This document shows, piece after piece, positions 8,698 through 17,376 of a DNA stretch of 64,000 nucleotides (position 1 is the first letter of the stretch; each line of letters opens with the position of its first letter). The position numbers were made by a program, and so were the translations under genes. The notes beneath the pieces were generated by a model. It did no database searches, was not told the origin of the DNA, and worked only from the letters and a program-made list of their open reading frames with translations. The stretch comes from Paenibacillus sp. H1-7 (lineage in GTDB: Bacteria > Bacillota > Bacilli > Paenibacillales > NBRC-103111): assembly GCF_022354825.1 (NCBI RefSeq), contig NZ_CP031168.1:1675501-1739500 (forward strand), given 5' to 3'.

Positions 8698-9789
8698 ATG
8701 CGGTTGCTTCCTCTTGGCTTGGTTCGTCCCGGAATGAAACTGGGAAGAAAAATATATAGTGAAGACGGCTTGACGTTATTGGGTGAACGTGTCGAATTAT
8801 CGCAAAGATTGATCCAGCGCTTGAGCGAGCACGGAGTCGATTTTGTATACATCGACGATCCTAGAACGAATGATATTAGCATTCAGGATATGATCAGCGA
8901 TGAGACCCGGCTTAAAGCGACCTCGGAAATCCGTTCCTCGTTCCGCAGGATGATGGAGGGCGCCGTTCTCCGCAGTACATCCAACCACCTCCATCTCGGC
9001 AAAACGTTCGGGAATGTCATGAAAATGATTATTGACGATCTGAGCGGGCACCAGGACGCGATGATCATGTTAACCAACATTTGCGTAATGGACGATTATT
9101 TGTTTCAGCATTCCTTGAATGTTTGCATCTATACGACCATGCTGGGAATGGAATATGGCTATAGCCGGGAAGAATTAATGACGTTAGGGCTCGGTGCGCT
9201 GCTTCACGACATCGGAAAGACGCAAGTCCCTTTGGAGCTCCTGCGCAAAAACAGCAAGCTGACGGATGATGAGTTCACAAGTATCAAAAGGCATACCGAG
9301 TACGGGTTCAGAATATTAAAGGATGAGCCGAACATTCCGCTGCTTGCAGCCCACTGCGCCTTCCAACATCACGAACGTCTAAACGGGAGCGGCTATCCGC
9401 GCGGCATCGTCGGAACCGACATTCACGAATATGCCCGCTGGATCGGGCTGGTCGATTCCTATGACGCGATGACGACGCACCGGGTATACCGCAAGGCGAT
9501 GCTGCCTCATCAAGCGCTGGAAATATTATTTACCGGTACGGATACGCTGTACGAGAAGCAAAAGATCGAGCTGTTCCGCGATAAAATCGCCATTTATCCC
9601 ATCGGCGTTTCCATTACGTTAAGCACGGGTGAAAGCGGCACGGTCGTCGGCCTGAACAAAATGTTCCCGCAAAGACCGATTGTGCGGATATTGAAGGATG
9701 AAGAAGGTCAGGAGCTGAAGGCGCCGTTCGACGTAGATTTATCCGAGAAGCTGTCCGTTATGGTAACAGGAGTTAACGATACCGTTTAA
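8698..9789 (+). CDS. HD-GYP domain protein, probable c-di-GMP phosphodiesterase
   Basis: A 363-residue HD-GYP protein, second in the window. The N-terminal section (MRLLPLGLVRPGMKLGRKIY) is the entry region common to Bacillales HD-GYP proteins. Catalytic residues are complete: His138 in QHSLNV, HD170-171 in LHDIGKT, and HHERLNGSGYP (224-234). No membrane segment or receiver domain is seen, so the input signal is unknown. The ATG at 8698 has only a weak purine-rich site upstream. The 216 bp before it, divergent from uppP, show no convincing promoter by eye. c-di-GMP hydrolysis is inferred from motifs. Confidence 0.9.
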   Translation: MRLLPLGLVRPGMKLGRKIYSEDGLTLLGERVELSQRLIQRLSEHGVDFVYIDDPRTNDISIQDMISDETRLKATSEIRSSFRRMMEGAVLRSTSNHLHLGKTFGNVMKMIIDDLSGHQDAMIMLTNICVMDDYLFQHSLNVCIYTTMLGMEYGYSREELMTLGLGALLHDIGKTQVPLELLRKNSKLTDDEFTSIKRHTEYGFRILKDEPNIPLLAAHCAFQHHERLNGSGYPRGIVGTDIHEYARWIGLVDSYDAMTTHRVYRKAMLPHQALEILFTGTDTLYEKQKIELFRDKIAIYPIGVSITLSTGESGTVVGLNKMFPQRPIVRILKDEEGQELKAPFDVDLSEKLSVMVTGVNDTV

Positions 9790-9817
9790 TCGTTTCATAT
9801 AGAGGAAGCACGAACCG

Positions 9818-9840
9818 GCCCGGGATCCCCGGGCTATTTT
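9818..9840 (+). terminator. Rho-independent terminator after the HD-GYP gene
   Basis: Perfect GC-rich arms GCCCGGG (9818-9824) and CCCGGGC (9828-9834) with a 3-nt loop, followed by TATTTT. Confidence 0.75.
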
Positions 9841-9940
9841 GCATGGGGGACGGATTTCCCCGGTTTGGTTTCATTTTCATGCGTCATACGATACAATAGG
9901 TGGTAAAAATACTTTATACAGTCAGGTGTGAAATTGAAGC

Positions 9941-11065
9941 ATGATAGATAATCAGATTCCCGTACTACCAGCATTAACGCCCGAAAACGACCCTTGGGAC
10001 CCCATTCGATCTCTGGAGCGGCACGGCAAGCATAAGCTGACCAGCGTCGAATTGACGGTGACCAATCTGTGCAACATGCGGTGCGAGCATTGTGCGGTAG
10101 GCGAGACACTGACGATGACCGAGGGACCGCGTATTCCTGTGGCGAAGATTCTGCAGCAGCTGGAGCAGGTGGAGCATCTGGAGACGATCAGCATAACCGG
10201 AGGAGAGCCAAGCTATCATACAGCAACGGTACGGGATTACATTGTTCCGATTTTGAAATATGCGCGGGAGCGAGGCGTCCGTTCCCAGATCAATTCGAAT
10301 TTGACGCTGGATCTGGCGCGGTACGAACTGCTTGCCCCATATCTCGATGTAATGCATATATCCTTCAATTATTTGAATGCGGACGACTTTCATCAAGTCG
10401 GCTTCGTCCGTTCGGGAAGGCCGGTTTCGAGCGAAACGGCTGCGAAGATGTACGAACGGATGGTGGAAAATACGATTGCGCTCAGCAAAGGCGGCATGTT
10501 CGTCTCGGCCGAATCGATGATCAACTACCGGACGCATGAGAAGCTGTCCGAAATTCACCAGCTTATCGTGGAGATGGGCTGCAGAAGGCACGAGGTGCAC
10601 CCGATGTATCCAAGCTCCTTTGCATCCAATTTGCCCGTTCTGTCGCTGGAGCATTTCCGCGCTGCCATTCACCGGCTGCTGGATACAAGAAACCGCGAGC
10701 TGTGGATGCTGTTCGGTACGCTTCCGTATTATTCGTGCAGCACGAGAGAAGAGGATCAGCGCATGATTCGGAGATTGCGTGAAGAACCTAATGTTACGGT
10801 ACGCAACGATCCGGATGGACGCAACCGGCTGAACGTCAATCTGTTTACCGGCGATGTGTATGTAACGGACTTCTCCGATGTGCCGCCGCTCGGCAACATT
10901 CATACGGATACGCTGGAGCAAGTATTCGAACGGTGGGGCCGCCATCCGCTTAACGGATCGGTTAGCTGCCATTGCCCCGCGGCACGGTGCTGCGGACCGA
11001 ATTTGCTGGTTGTGGATACGTACTACAAAGAGATTGATTTTACGAAACGCAAGGCGGTTATATAA
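9941..11065 (+). CDS. yfkAB: YfkAB-type radical SAM protein with CxCxxxxC motif
   Basis: Radical S-adenosylmethionine enzyme of 374 residues. The 4Fe-4S/SAM motif is CNMRCEHC (Cys44, Cys48, Cys51), with SITGGEPS for SAM contact. The C-terminus has CHCPAARC, the CxCxxxxC motif that defines this subfamily and probably binds a second cluster. B. subtilis yfkA and yfkB were once listed as two genes; here one intact frame spans both. ATG at 9941, with AGGTGTG about 12 nt upstream. The substrate is not known for the family. Single gene. Confidence 0.88.
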   Translation: MIDNQIPVLPALTPENDPWDPIRSLERHGKHKLTSVELTVTNLCNMRCEHCAVGETLTMTEGPRIPVAKILQQLEQVEHLETISITGGEPSYHTATVRDYIVPILKYARERGVRSQINSNLTLDLARYELLAPYLDVMHISFNYLNADDFHQVGFVRSGRPVSSETAAKMYERMVENTIALSKGGMFVSAESMINYRTHEKLSEIHQLIVEMGCRRHEVHPMYPSSFASNLPVLSLEHFRAAIHRLLDTRNRELWMLFGTLPYYSCSTREEDQRMIRRLREEPNVTVRNDPDGRNRLNVNLFTGDVYVTDFSDVPPLGNIHTDTLEQVFERWGRHPLNGSVSCHCPAARCCGPNLLVVDTYYKEIDFTKRKAVI

Positions 11066-11097
11066 CGCAGGCTTTACCGGAAAGGGCTTCGTATTGA

Positions 11098-11137
11098 AGC
11101 GGCGGCACTTGACGATCGTTTCGGGATTGCCGCCGCT
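11098..11137. other. Large GC-rich hairpin downstream of the radical SAM gene
   Basis: AGCGGCGGCA (11098-11107) pairs perfectly with TGCCGCCGCT (11128-11137) around a 20-nt loop. No T-run follows, so it is an atypical terminator or an RNA-stabilising hairpin. Confidence 0.5.
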
Positions 11138-11171
11138 ATCCTAGCTTGAATAAGAAGGGGTATGAGGTTCA

Positions 11172-12509
11172 GTGGGCTTAGAATGGGGTTTAATCTTACT
11201 CAACGTCCTGCTGGTGTTGGTGCTGGTGCTGCTGAACGGCTTCTTCGTCGCTGCCGAATTTGCATTGGTGAAGGTAAGAACGACAAGGCTTCAGCAGCTG
11301 CAAAATGAAGGAGTGGGCAAAGCCAAATACGCCCTGGCCGTTACACGAAAGCTCGACGCTTACTTGTCAGCGACCCAGCTTGGAATCACTTTAGCTTCGC
11401 TTGGTCTCGGCTGGGTCGGCGAACCGGCCATTTCCCATCTCATTGTCGACCCGATATTTGCCATGCTAGGCTGGAGCAACGAGTGGTTCAGCTCGGCTCT
11501 CTCGGTATTTATCGGCTTTGCGACGATCACGTTTTTGCATATCGTGCTGGGGGAGCTCGCTCCCAAATCGTTTGCGATCCAGAAGTCGGAAGTGGCCGCT
11601 CTCTGGCTGTCCGGCCCGCTGCTGTTGTTCTACAAGGTGTTTTTTCCTGCGATTTGGGTGCTGAACGGCGCCGCGAACCGGCTGCTCCGCCTGATCGGGG
11701 TCCAGCCTGCGAACGAGCACGATGCGGTGCATACGGAGGAAGAGATTCGGATATTAATGAATCAGAGTGCGCGAAGCGGGCATATCGACAAGGACGAAAT
11801 GGCTTTGTTCGATAACATATTCGAATTTTCCGATCGGGTCGCGAGAGAAATCATGCTGCCGAGGATGGATATGGAGTGCTTGTACGCGGAGCGGACTTTT
11901 GAGGAAAATTTAAAGACCGTGTACCGGACGAAGCATACCCGTTATCCGGTTGCCCGTAAAGACAAGGATACGATACTCGGGTTCGTACATATAACCGACT
12001 TATTGACAGCCGATCCCGATGAGGTTCACGACTTGACCGCGTTTATAAGACCGGTGCTTATGGTGCCGGAATCGATGGAAATCAGCCATGTGCTGAAGCT
12101 GATGCAGCGCAAGCATTCGCAGCTTGTCATTGTGGTGGACGAGTACGGCGGAACGGCAGGGCTTTTGACGGCCGAAGATATTTTGGAAGAAATCGTGGGA
12201 GAAATGCATGATGAATTCGACGAGAATGAACGTCCGAGCATTGAGAAGAAGGGTGAAGCATATTCTGTAGACGGGCGCGTATTGCTCGAAGACCTCGATG
12301 AGCTCCTGACGCTCGGCATCGAAGACGAAGAGATCGACTCGATTGGCGGCTGGCTGTTCACGCAGCTGGAGGGAGCGGTATCGAAGGGGAAGAAGCTTCT
12401 GTACGGATCGTTCGAATTCGAAATTGCCGAAGTGCGGAGGCTCCGTATTATGAGGGTACTCATCCGCCGTCTGGAGCAGGAGAACATTGCGGATTACGAG
12501 CTTGAATAA
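11172..12509 (+). CDS. CNNM/CorC-HlyC family membrane protein with CBS pair
   Basis: A 445-residue membrane protein. The N-terminal about 190 residues form the DUF21/CNNM transmembrane domain with four hydrophobic stretches and the pattern NGFFVAAEFALVKVR. Then come EEIRILMNQSARSGHIDKDEMALFDNIFEF, split by the family as a linker, two CBS motifs (about 220-340, VDEYGGTAGLLTAEDILEE in the second), and a C-terminal CorC/HlyC domain. The family is linked to Mg2+ or other divalent cation transport; the older haemolysin name is not meaningful here. The start is GTG at 11172. It is followed after 24 bp by ytvI, so the two may be co-transcribed. Confidence 0.87.
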   Translation: MGLEWGLILLNVLLVLVLVLLNGFFVAAEFALVKVRTTRLQQLQNEGVGKAKYALAVTRKLDAYLSATQLGITLASLGLGWVGEPAISHLIVDPIFAMLGWSNEWFSSALSVFIGFATITFLHIVLGELAPKSFAIQKSEVAALWLSGPLLLFYKVFFPAIWVLNGAANRLLRLIGVQPANEHDAVHTEEEIRILMNQSARSGHIDKDEMALFDNIFEFSDRVAREIMLPRMDMECLYAERTFEENLKTVYRTKHTRYPVARKDKDTILGFVHITDLLTADPDEVHDLTAFIRPVLMVPESMEISHVLKLMQRKHSQLVIVVDEYGGTAGLLTAEDILEEIVGEMHDEFDENERPSIEKKGEAYSVDGRVLLEDLDELLTLGIEDEEIDSIGGWLFTQLEGAVSKGKKLLYGSFEFEIAEVRRLRIMRVLIRRLEQENIADYELE

Positions 12510-12533
12510 AGGGTAAAGGGGAATTGCCCGGGT

Positions 12534-13580
12534 ATGTCGTTAAGAACGATTCTGTTTTGCGCTATCGGCGTCGTATTGCTGTACGGGGTGTTCACGATCG
12601 GTTTTCCTTTTTTGCTGGCTATGCTCATCGCCATCTTTTTGGAGCCTTGCGTTCAATGGCTTATGAAGCTGGTTAAAGTGAAACGGATGTGGGCCGCCGC
12701 GCTGGTATGCACTTTGTTCACCGGATTGATGCTAGGCTTTCTTTATTTGATCGGGTTTAAAATGGTTTCGGAGCTGATACAGTTTTGGAAAAATGCTCCC
12801 GACTATCTGAACAACGCCAAGCTGTTCTTCGAGGATACTACGGCAAAGACGAGATTGCTGTACGATTCGCTGCCGGCCGGTATGGCGGAGCAGCTCGAAG
12901 CTTGGCTCGAGTCCGGAGTCAGCACGATTACCGACAATGTGAAAGGCATCGTTACGGCCGTATCGGCTTACTTCCTGAACATTGCGAAGACGATCCCGAA
13001 TTTGTTCATTTTCTTCGTTGTCTTCATTATCGGACTGTACTTGATATCGATCGGCTTGCCGGGCTTGTACCAGTCATTCCTCAATTTGTTCGAGAAGCCG
13101 TCGCAGACGAAGGTCGTATCGGTGCTTAATGACCTGCGAAGAGCCATCCTCGGCTTTCTGTTCGCCCAAGTGCTGATCAGTCTGTTAACCTACATCGTAA
13201 CGCTTATCGGACTGCTGTTCTTAAGAGTAGACTACCCGCTGGCTATCGCCCTGCTGATAGTGATAGTCGATGTGCTGCCGATTCTCGGAACGAGCGCGGT
13301 GCTCATCCCTTGGGCGTTGTACAGCATCCTTACGGGCAATATTCAGCTGGCGATCGGCCTGCTAGTGCTGCTGTTCTTCATCATGATCTTCCGCAAGCTG
13401 ATCGAACCGAAAATTATCGGGGATGCGGTAGGCATTAACGCTCTGGCGGCATTGATGAGCATGTATATCGGCTTCAAGCTCATCGGCGTGGTCGGTCTAA
13501 TTTTTGGACCGATCCTGATTATTGTGTATCAGGCGCTGAGGAGAGTCGGCTTGCTCAAAATCAACATCAAGCTGGATTAA
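12534..13580 (+). CDS. ytvI: YtvI-type sporulation membrane protein (AI-2E transporter family)
   Basis: A 348-residue polytopic protein of the AI-2E exporter-like family, with paired hydrophobic segments at the N-terminus, a soluble stretch at about 80-150, and five or six more segments. The motifs VDVLPILGTSAVLIPWALY and KLIEPKIIGDAVGINALAAL are characteristic. Bacillales members closest to this pattern are called sporulation integral membrane protein YtvI; that label is recalled, and the molecular role is unknown. The ATG at 12534 follows AAAGGGGAAT. It sits 1 kb from the cotJ operon, with a terminator and a minus-strand gene between. Confidence 0.82.
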   Translation: MSLRTILFCAIGVVLLYGVFTIGFPFLLAMLIAIFLEPCVQWLMKLVKVKRMWAAALVCTLFTGLMLGFLYLIGFKMVSELIQFWKNAPDYLNNAKLFFEDTTAKTRLLYDSLPAGMAEQLEAWLESGVSTITDNVKGIVTAVSAYFLNIAKTIPNLFIFFVVFIIGLYLISIGLPGLYQSFLNLFEKPSQTKVVSVLNDLRRAILGFLFAQVLISLLTYIVTLIGLLFLRVDYPLAIALLIVIVDVLPILGTSAVLIPWALYSILTGNIQLAIGLLVLLFFIMIFRKLIEPKIIGDAVGINALAALMSMYIGFKLIGVVGLIFGPILIIVYQALRRVGLLKINIKLD

Positions 13581-13670
13581 GATAAACGCTTACACGATAA
13601 TCCGTTCTTTCATTAGATAAGCAAGCCGTTGAAGCCGGACTCATGGAGTAGACCGCATACATTAAGCGCC

Positions 13671-13722
13671 AAGCCGCTTAAGCGGACAATTCCTGCGGAG
13701 CCCGGCTTAAGCGGCTTTTTTC
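13671..13722. terminator. Bidirectional terminator between ytvI and NlpC/P60 gene
   Basis: AAGCCGCTTAAGC (13671-13683) pairs perfectly over 13 bp with GCTTAAGCGGCTT (13705-13717), followed by TTTTT. The genes converge here. Confidence 0.93.
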
Positions 13723-13730
13723 ATCCAATG

Positions 13731-14420
13731 TCAATAGCGTCTCGCACCGAGATATTTGGGGCCCCAATAGCTGTTATCGAGCTTCTGTGTGTAGACCCCC
13801 ATCGATCTTGTAGCCGATATGAATTCGCCGTTGCCGGTATACATTCCGACGTGGGATACGACGCCGGGCTCGTTCAATCCGAAGAAGACCCAGTCTCCCG
13901 GCTGGAGGTTTGCGCGGCTCACCGCGGTTCCCATCCCGGCCATTTGTTCCGAGGACGTCCGCTCGAAGGAGAGGCCGAACTTTTGGAACATGAAATAAAT
14001 GAATCCTGAGCAATCGAATCCCGAAGGTGTAGTGCCTCCCCATACGTAGGGGACACGTAAGTAGTTGTTCGCGTCTTTGACTATCTGCTGCTTCACGACG
14101 GCGCGCGACAACGCTTCTTGAGTTGCGGCGTTGGCTGTGCCGGTGACGGGCAAGCTGTAGGCTTGCTGAAAGCTGCGAACCGCTTGCGCGGTGATCGTTC
14201 CGAAATAAGAGGTAATGTTTGGATATGTAAAGTACCCTAGAGCTTTCAAATGGCTTTGCAGCGTACCGACGGCATTTCCCGACATGCCTTGGGATAGAGT
14301 GGCGGTTTGTGCTTCCGTTGCCGCGGATGCAGCGGCTTGAGCAGACAGGTTGTGCAAAGGCAGACTGGAAGTAACAAGGATCAGAGCGGCGGCGAGACTT
14401 TTTGTAAACGCTTTCTTCAC
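13731..14420 (-). CDS. Secreted peptidoglycan-binding NlpC/P60 hydrolase
   Basis: A 229-residue secreted cell-wall hydrolase. It has a signal peptide (MKKAFTKSLAAALILVTS, cleavage expected near AQAAA, about residue 31), a PG_binding_1 domain at about 41-108 (GNAVGTLQSHLKALGYF and ITAQAVRSFQQAY) and an NlpC/P60 domain at about 112-229. Catalytic Cys137 (FDCSGF) and His190 (SHVGMY) are clear. The third position, usually His/Asn/Gln, falls in EFISATRS, so a Ser or nearby residue replaces it. The start is GTG at 14420 with AGGAGGG about 12 nt upstream. It is divergent from cotJA. Confidence 0.9.
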   Translation of the reverse strand: MKKAFTKSLAAALILVTSSLPLHNLSAQAAASAATEAQTATLSQGMSGNAVGTLQSHLKALGYFTYPNITSYFGTITAQAVRSFQQAYSLPVTGTANAATQEALSRAVVKQQIVKDANNYLRVPYVWGGTTPSGFDCSGFIYFMFQKFGLSFERTSSEQMAGMGTAVSRANLQPGDWVFFGLNEPGVVSHVGMYTGNGEFISATRSMGVYTQKLDNSYWGPKYLGARRY

Positions 14421-14548
14421 GTTGTCAATATTCCCTCCTTGGCGGTTTTTCCTGCAATTTCGGGTATTGTTCTATTTTATACTCATAATGGACAGGGCCT
14501 CAATGTATAAATATTGGTAGCAGTTCAACATAAGAAGGAGGCATCCAT

Positions 14549-14755
14549 GTGCACACTTCTCAAGTAAGAGTATGGTATCCGTATCGGGGTCCCTGTGACC
14601 CGTGTCCGCCGATTGTCGCCAAGACGTATTCCACGCCGCCGCAACTGTTTATGTGTTTTCAACCGATGAATTTGCCCCAATTTTCGCCGCAGGAAGCATT
14701 GAAGCTAGGCACGCTCTGGCCCGCGCTCTACAGTCCTTACGAACCGGGATGCTAG
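14549..14755 (+). CDS. cotJA: Spore coat-associated protein CotJA
   Basis: A 68-residue protein rich in Pro, Cys and aromatic residues (WYPYRGPCDPCPP), the typical CotJA composition. It belongs to the three-gene cotJ operon, whose products enter the inner spore coat. The start is GTG at 14549, 7 nt after AAGGAGG; an overlapping ATG at 14547 gives only a six-codon frame. In B. subtilis the operon is transcribed by sigma-E in the mother cell. Upstream, CATAATGG near 14489 is a poor partial match to a sigma-E -10, so I do not call that promoter. Confidence 0.92.
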   Translation: MHTSQVRVWYPYRGPCDPCPPIVAKTYSTPPQLFMCFQPMNLPQFSPQEALKLGTLWPALYSPYEPGC

Positions 14756-14775
14756 GAGAGGGGAGATGAATTGGT

Positions 14776-15045
14776 ATGGATAAACATAAACAAATGCCGG
14801 AGCAGTATTACGCGCTGCTGCAGGAGCTGCAGGCGGTAGATTTCGTACTGGTGGAGCTAACTCTCTATCTCGACACTCATCCGCTCGACAGCAATGCATT
14901 GAATCAATACAATCATTGCACGCAACAACGAATGGAGCTGGCTCATGAATTCGAAATGCTGTACGGACCGCTCCAAAGCTTCGGCCGCAGCTTTTCTCAA
15001 TATCCTTGGCAATGGAACGACACCCCCTGGCCTTGGCAGGTGTGA
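14776..15045 (+). CDS. cotJB: Spore coat protein CotJB
   Basis: An 89-residue protein with the CotJB pattern: YYALLQELQAVDFVLVELTLYLDTHPLD, then a helical segment and a Trp-rich tail (PWQWNDTPWPW). It is the second cotJ gene, starting 20 bp after cotJA, with GAGGGGAGATG upstream. The product works with CotJC in the coat; its molecular activity is not established. Confidence 0.93.
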   Translation: MDKHKQMPEQYYALLQELQAVDFVLVELTLYLDTHPLDSNALNQYNHCTQQRMELAHEFEMLYGPLQSFGRSFSQYPWQWNDTPWPWQV

Positions 15046-15087
15046 CGAGACCGTATCAGCAAAAAGCGAAGGGAGAGGAGCAACGGC

Positions 15088-15321
15088 ATGTGGATTTATG
15101 AGAAAAAGCTGCAGTACCCTGTCAAAGTCAGCAAGTGCGACCCTCGTATGGCGAAGCTGCTGTTGGAGCAATACGGTGGAGCGGACGGTGAGCTGGCCGC
15201 AGCGCTTCGCTACATGAACCAGAGATATACGATACCGGACAAAATTATTGGTTTGCTGACGGACATATCGACCGAAGAATTCGCTCACCTTGAGATGATT
15301 GCGACGATGGTGTATAAGTAA
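15088..15321 (+). CDS. cotJC: CotJC spore-coat Mn-catalase-like protein, 5' part (interrupted by prophage)
   Basis: Codons 1-77 of cotJC, from MWIYEKKLQYPVKV to IATMVYK, followed by a TAA that belongs to the prophage. CotJC is a manganese-catalase-type protein of the spore coat, normally about 189 residues. This part holds Glu35 and the EEFAH site (Glu63/64, His67), half of the dimetal centre. The other half (Glu135/136, His168 in restored numbering) is encoded 39.5 kb away at 54839-55177, so neither piece alone could bind the metal pair. The break falls between MVYK and LTKDAT, a junction that is contiguous in B. subtilis CotJC as I recall it. RBS GGGAGAGGAG precedes. Confidence 0.93.
   Translation: MWIYEKKLQYPVKVSKCDPRMAKLLLEQYGGADGELAAALRYMNQRYTIPDKIIGLLTDISTEEFAHLEMIATMVYK
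15314..15318. other. attL core (left prophage-host junction)
   Basis: ATAAG here is repeated at 54834-54838. Left of it is cotJC codons 1-75; right of it is prophage. Crossing over in ATAAG restores ATG GTG TAT AAG CTT ACG (MVYKLT). A 15-bp arm of the reconstructed attP lies at 15331-15345, partly inside the recombinase stop region. Confidence 0.85.
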
Positions 15322-15336
15322 ACCATGAGCTGATAT

Positions 15337-16914
15337 CTACCTTATTCTCGGTACAATCTTTATGCTGAAGTCGTCTCCTGACTGGTGTTTCTCCTTCGTG
15401 TACTCCACTCTTGCCAAAATGGATTTGATGTTGTTATTCTTCTTCTGTTGGTCCTTTGATCGTTTATATGATGCCAAGGCTTGTTCGATCGTAGGGATGA
15501 CATCCTTCTTCGTATGTTCCTTTTTCCGCATCTCCTCAAGTTGTACCTGTGATTGCTTTAATTGCTCCTGTTTCTGCTGGATCCTCTCTGATAAGTTTTT
15601 CGAACGCTCCAAGAAAGTTTCCTCATCATATATCTTCCGTTCCAGAAAATCAAAAAGTGAACTTTTCTGCGCTTCGAGCTGCTTTAACTCCTCTTGCAAT
15701 GTTTTGGTTACTTGCTCGTATACATCAAAATTCGTTTCCTTAGCTTTACGTTTGCTCACACTTAGTTTATATTGCTTAAGCCACTCCCGGGCAGCCTCAA
15801 TAATTCGATTTTCTACCAGGTCAAAGTTAGAGCCTTTGCAATCACAATATTTATTGTTGCATAATATTGAATAACCCTTTGTCCTTCTATATTTAGGGAA
15901 AGCTTTCAGAACCATCGCTTTTTCACACTTGCCGCAAAATATTAGCCCTGCCATAGGGTTTACAATTTTAAATTCATCACGAACTGGATTACTCAAATTA
16001 TTCTTCAGCTTAAGCGCAGCCCGCTCAAAGGTTTCATCGTCAATGAGAGGTTCATGCTTCCCCTCGACATTAATCCATTCCTCTTTATCGCGCTGCTTGA
16101 TGTTATATTTACGGTCGCCGCTGGATGATTTCTGCCGGTTTGACTTCTTCCACTGGATTCGGCCAATATAAACTTCGTTTCGCAACATCTGAAGAATTAC
16201 ATTAAAACCCCACTTGGTTGTTCCTCGATATGTAGGGATCCCCAACGCGTCCAATCTTCGAGCGATTTTCACACCACCCATATCTGTTAGCTCCCCATTC
16301 TCCTCCAAGCCGTTAACGTACCAATCGAAGATCATCTTAACGACATTGGCCTGTTCTGGATGAGGCTCTAGGAAACGCTCCCCGCGTTCATTATAAGCCA
16401 GCTGATAGCCGTATGGCGGACGAGTCCCGATGTAGTTTCCTTCACCAGCGGAAGATTCCCGGCCGCGCTGCAAACGTCTCTTAATTGTTTTGTACTCGCG
16501 GCGGCTCATGAACAATCCGAATTCAAAGTATTCCTCATCAAATTCATTGTTTGGGTCATAGGTCTTATTAGGCGTTACGATGAGCGTAGAGCTTTGTTTA
16601 AATGCCTGAGCAACCATACCCTGGTCAATGGTATCACCACGGGCCAGACGCTCTACCTCGACGACTAATACACCTTTCCATTTGCCATCCTCTACATCGC
16701 CCAAAAGCTTCATTACTTCCGGCCGATCAGATATACGATCACCGGAAACAATCTCTTGATAAATCTGGGTTATATTTATTTTAAGACGCTTAGCAAGCGC
16801 AAGAAGCAGCCGCTTATGTTTAGCCAGTGTTTCTCCTTCGCCACGGGCTTCTGCGTCTAAATCTGCCCTTGATTTACGCAGATATATACAGTATTCCCCT
16901 GATGGTACTTGCAT
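15337..16914 (-). CDS. Large serine recombinase (site-specific integrase/excisionase)
   Basis: A 525-residue large serine recombinase that should insert and excise this element. The catalytic resolvase domain is about 7-150, with nucleophile Ser15 in YLRKSRAD and conserved Arg residues in ERLARGD. The Recombinase domain is about 160-290 (GTRPPYGYQL, LRNEVYIGRIQWKK). A zinc ribbon has Cys327/Cys330 and Cys352/Cys357. A coiled coil (about 398-480), the usual control element for directionality, follows. The stop codon lies 19 bp from attL and inside an attP arm. ATG at 16914 has AGGAGG 6 nt upstream. The layout resembles SprA of SPbeta and SpoIVCA of skin. No clear sigma-E or sigma-K promoter is visible in the 83 bp upstream. 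Confidence 0.96.
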   Translation of the reverse strand: MQVPSGEYCIYLRKSRADLDAEARGEGETLAKHKRLLLALAKRLKINITQIYQEIVSGDRISDRPEVMKLLGDVEDGKWKGVLVVEVERLARGDTIDQGMVAQAFKQSSTLIVTPNKTYDPNNEFDEEYFEFGLFMSRREYKTIKRRLQRGRESSAGEGNYIGTRPPYGYQLAYNERGERFLEPHPEQANVVKMIFDWYVNGLEENGELTDMGGVKIARRLDALGIPTYRGTTKWGFNVILQMLRNEVYIGRIQWKKSNRQKSSSGDRKYNIKQRDKEEWINVEGKHEPLIDDETFERAALKLKNNLSNPVRDEFKIVNPMAGLIFCGKCEKAMVLKAFPKYRRTKGYSILCNNKYCDCKGSNFDLVENRIIEAAREWLKQYKLSVSKRKAKETNFDVYEQVTKTLQEELKQLEAQKSSLFDFLERKIYDEETFLERSKNLSERIQQKQEQLKQSQVQLEEMRKKEHTKKDVIPTIEQALASYKRSKDQQKKNNNIKSILARVEYTKEKHQSGDDFSIKIVPRIR

Positions 16915-16997
16915 GCTGATCCTCCTATATAATTAAAATCCAATTGGGACGGAATATCACGGGTTTATGTGGTAATCATAGGTATCGAGGTGATCCT

Positions 16998-17327
16998 ATG
17001 GAGATTCCAGTTTATTGTACCACCAATAAGAAAACGACGACAATTCATTTAGAAGATATCCTTTTTATCAATGTAAATAATAATAAAATTACGATACAAA
17101 CAAAAGATGGTATTTATCGTCCTCTAATTGCGCTAAAAGAATATGCCGAATTATTTAAGGAACACGGGTTTGAGAAGCTCGAAAATTCGACACTTGTCCA
17201 TGTAGATAAAATTACAAGATTCGATAAATACAGCAAAATAGCCTTTTTCGACAATGATGGGCATCCGACGAAGGCTTGTTATGTATCCAGAAGAAACTTA
17301 AAGAAACTCAAGCATTTGAAAAAATAA
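16998..17327 (+). CDS. LytTR-type DNA-binding protein
   Basis: A 109-residue protein that is almost entirely a LytTR domain: IHLEDILFINVNNNKITIQTKDG, then FEKLENSTLVHVDKIT and a basic tail RRNLKKLKHLKK. LytTR domains bind direct repeats in promoters and usually sit behind a receiver domain; none is present. The start ATG at 16998 follows GAGGTGATCCT. It is divergent from the recombinase with 83 bp between, so it is well placed to control recombinase expression or take part in excision. That role is inference. Confidence 0.78.
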   Translation: MEIPVYCTTNKKTTTIHLEDILFINVNNNKITIQTKDGIYRPLIALKEYAELFKEHGFEKLENSTLVHVDKITRFDKYSKIAFFDNDGHPTKACYVSRRNLKKLKHLKK

Positions 17328-17376
17328 AGACCATTTTCATAGTGTAGATGGCGTTTTTTAGGCATCATAATTCGAC

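Noticed and set aside
9974..10972. Long open frame opposite the radical SAM gene
   Set aside because: It lies entirely antisense to a clear gene, has no ribosome site and no recognisable protein; a codon-bias shadow.
14440..14548. A sigma-E promoter upstream of cotJA
   Set aside because: CATAATGG near 14489 is only a partial match and no matching -35 element is convincing, so it is not listed as a feature.
15306..15312. ATGGT, also shared at both junctions (15307-15311 and 54827-54831), as the crossover core
   Set aside because: Crossing over there would give MVNKLT in place of MVYKLT and would not lie at the symmetry centre of the reconstructed attP. ATAAG fits both tests.
16915..16997. 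A sigma-E or sigma-K promoter for the recombinase
   Set aside because: TGATATT on the minus strand resembles a sigma-E -35, but the expected -10 position reads TTTTAATT. CATAAACCC is not a full sigma-K -10. No call made.
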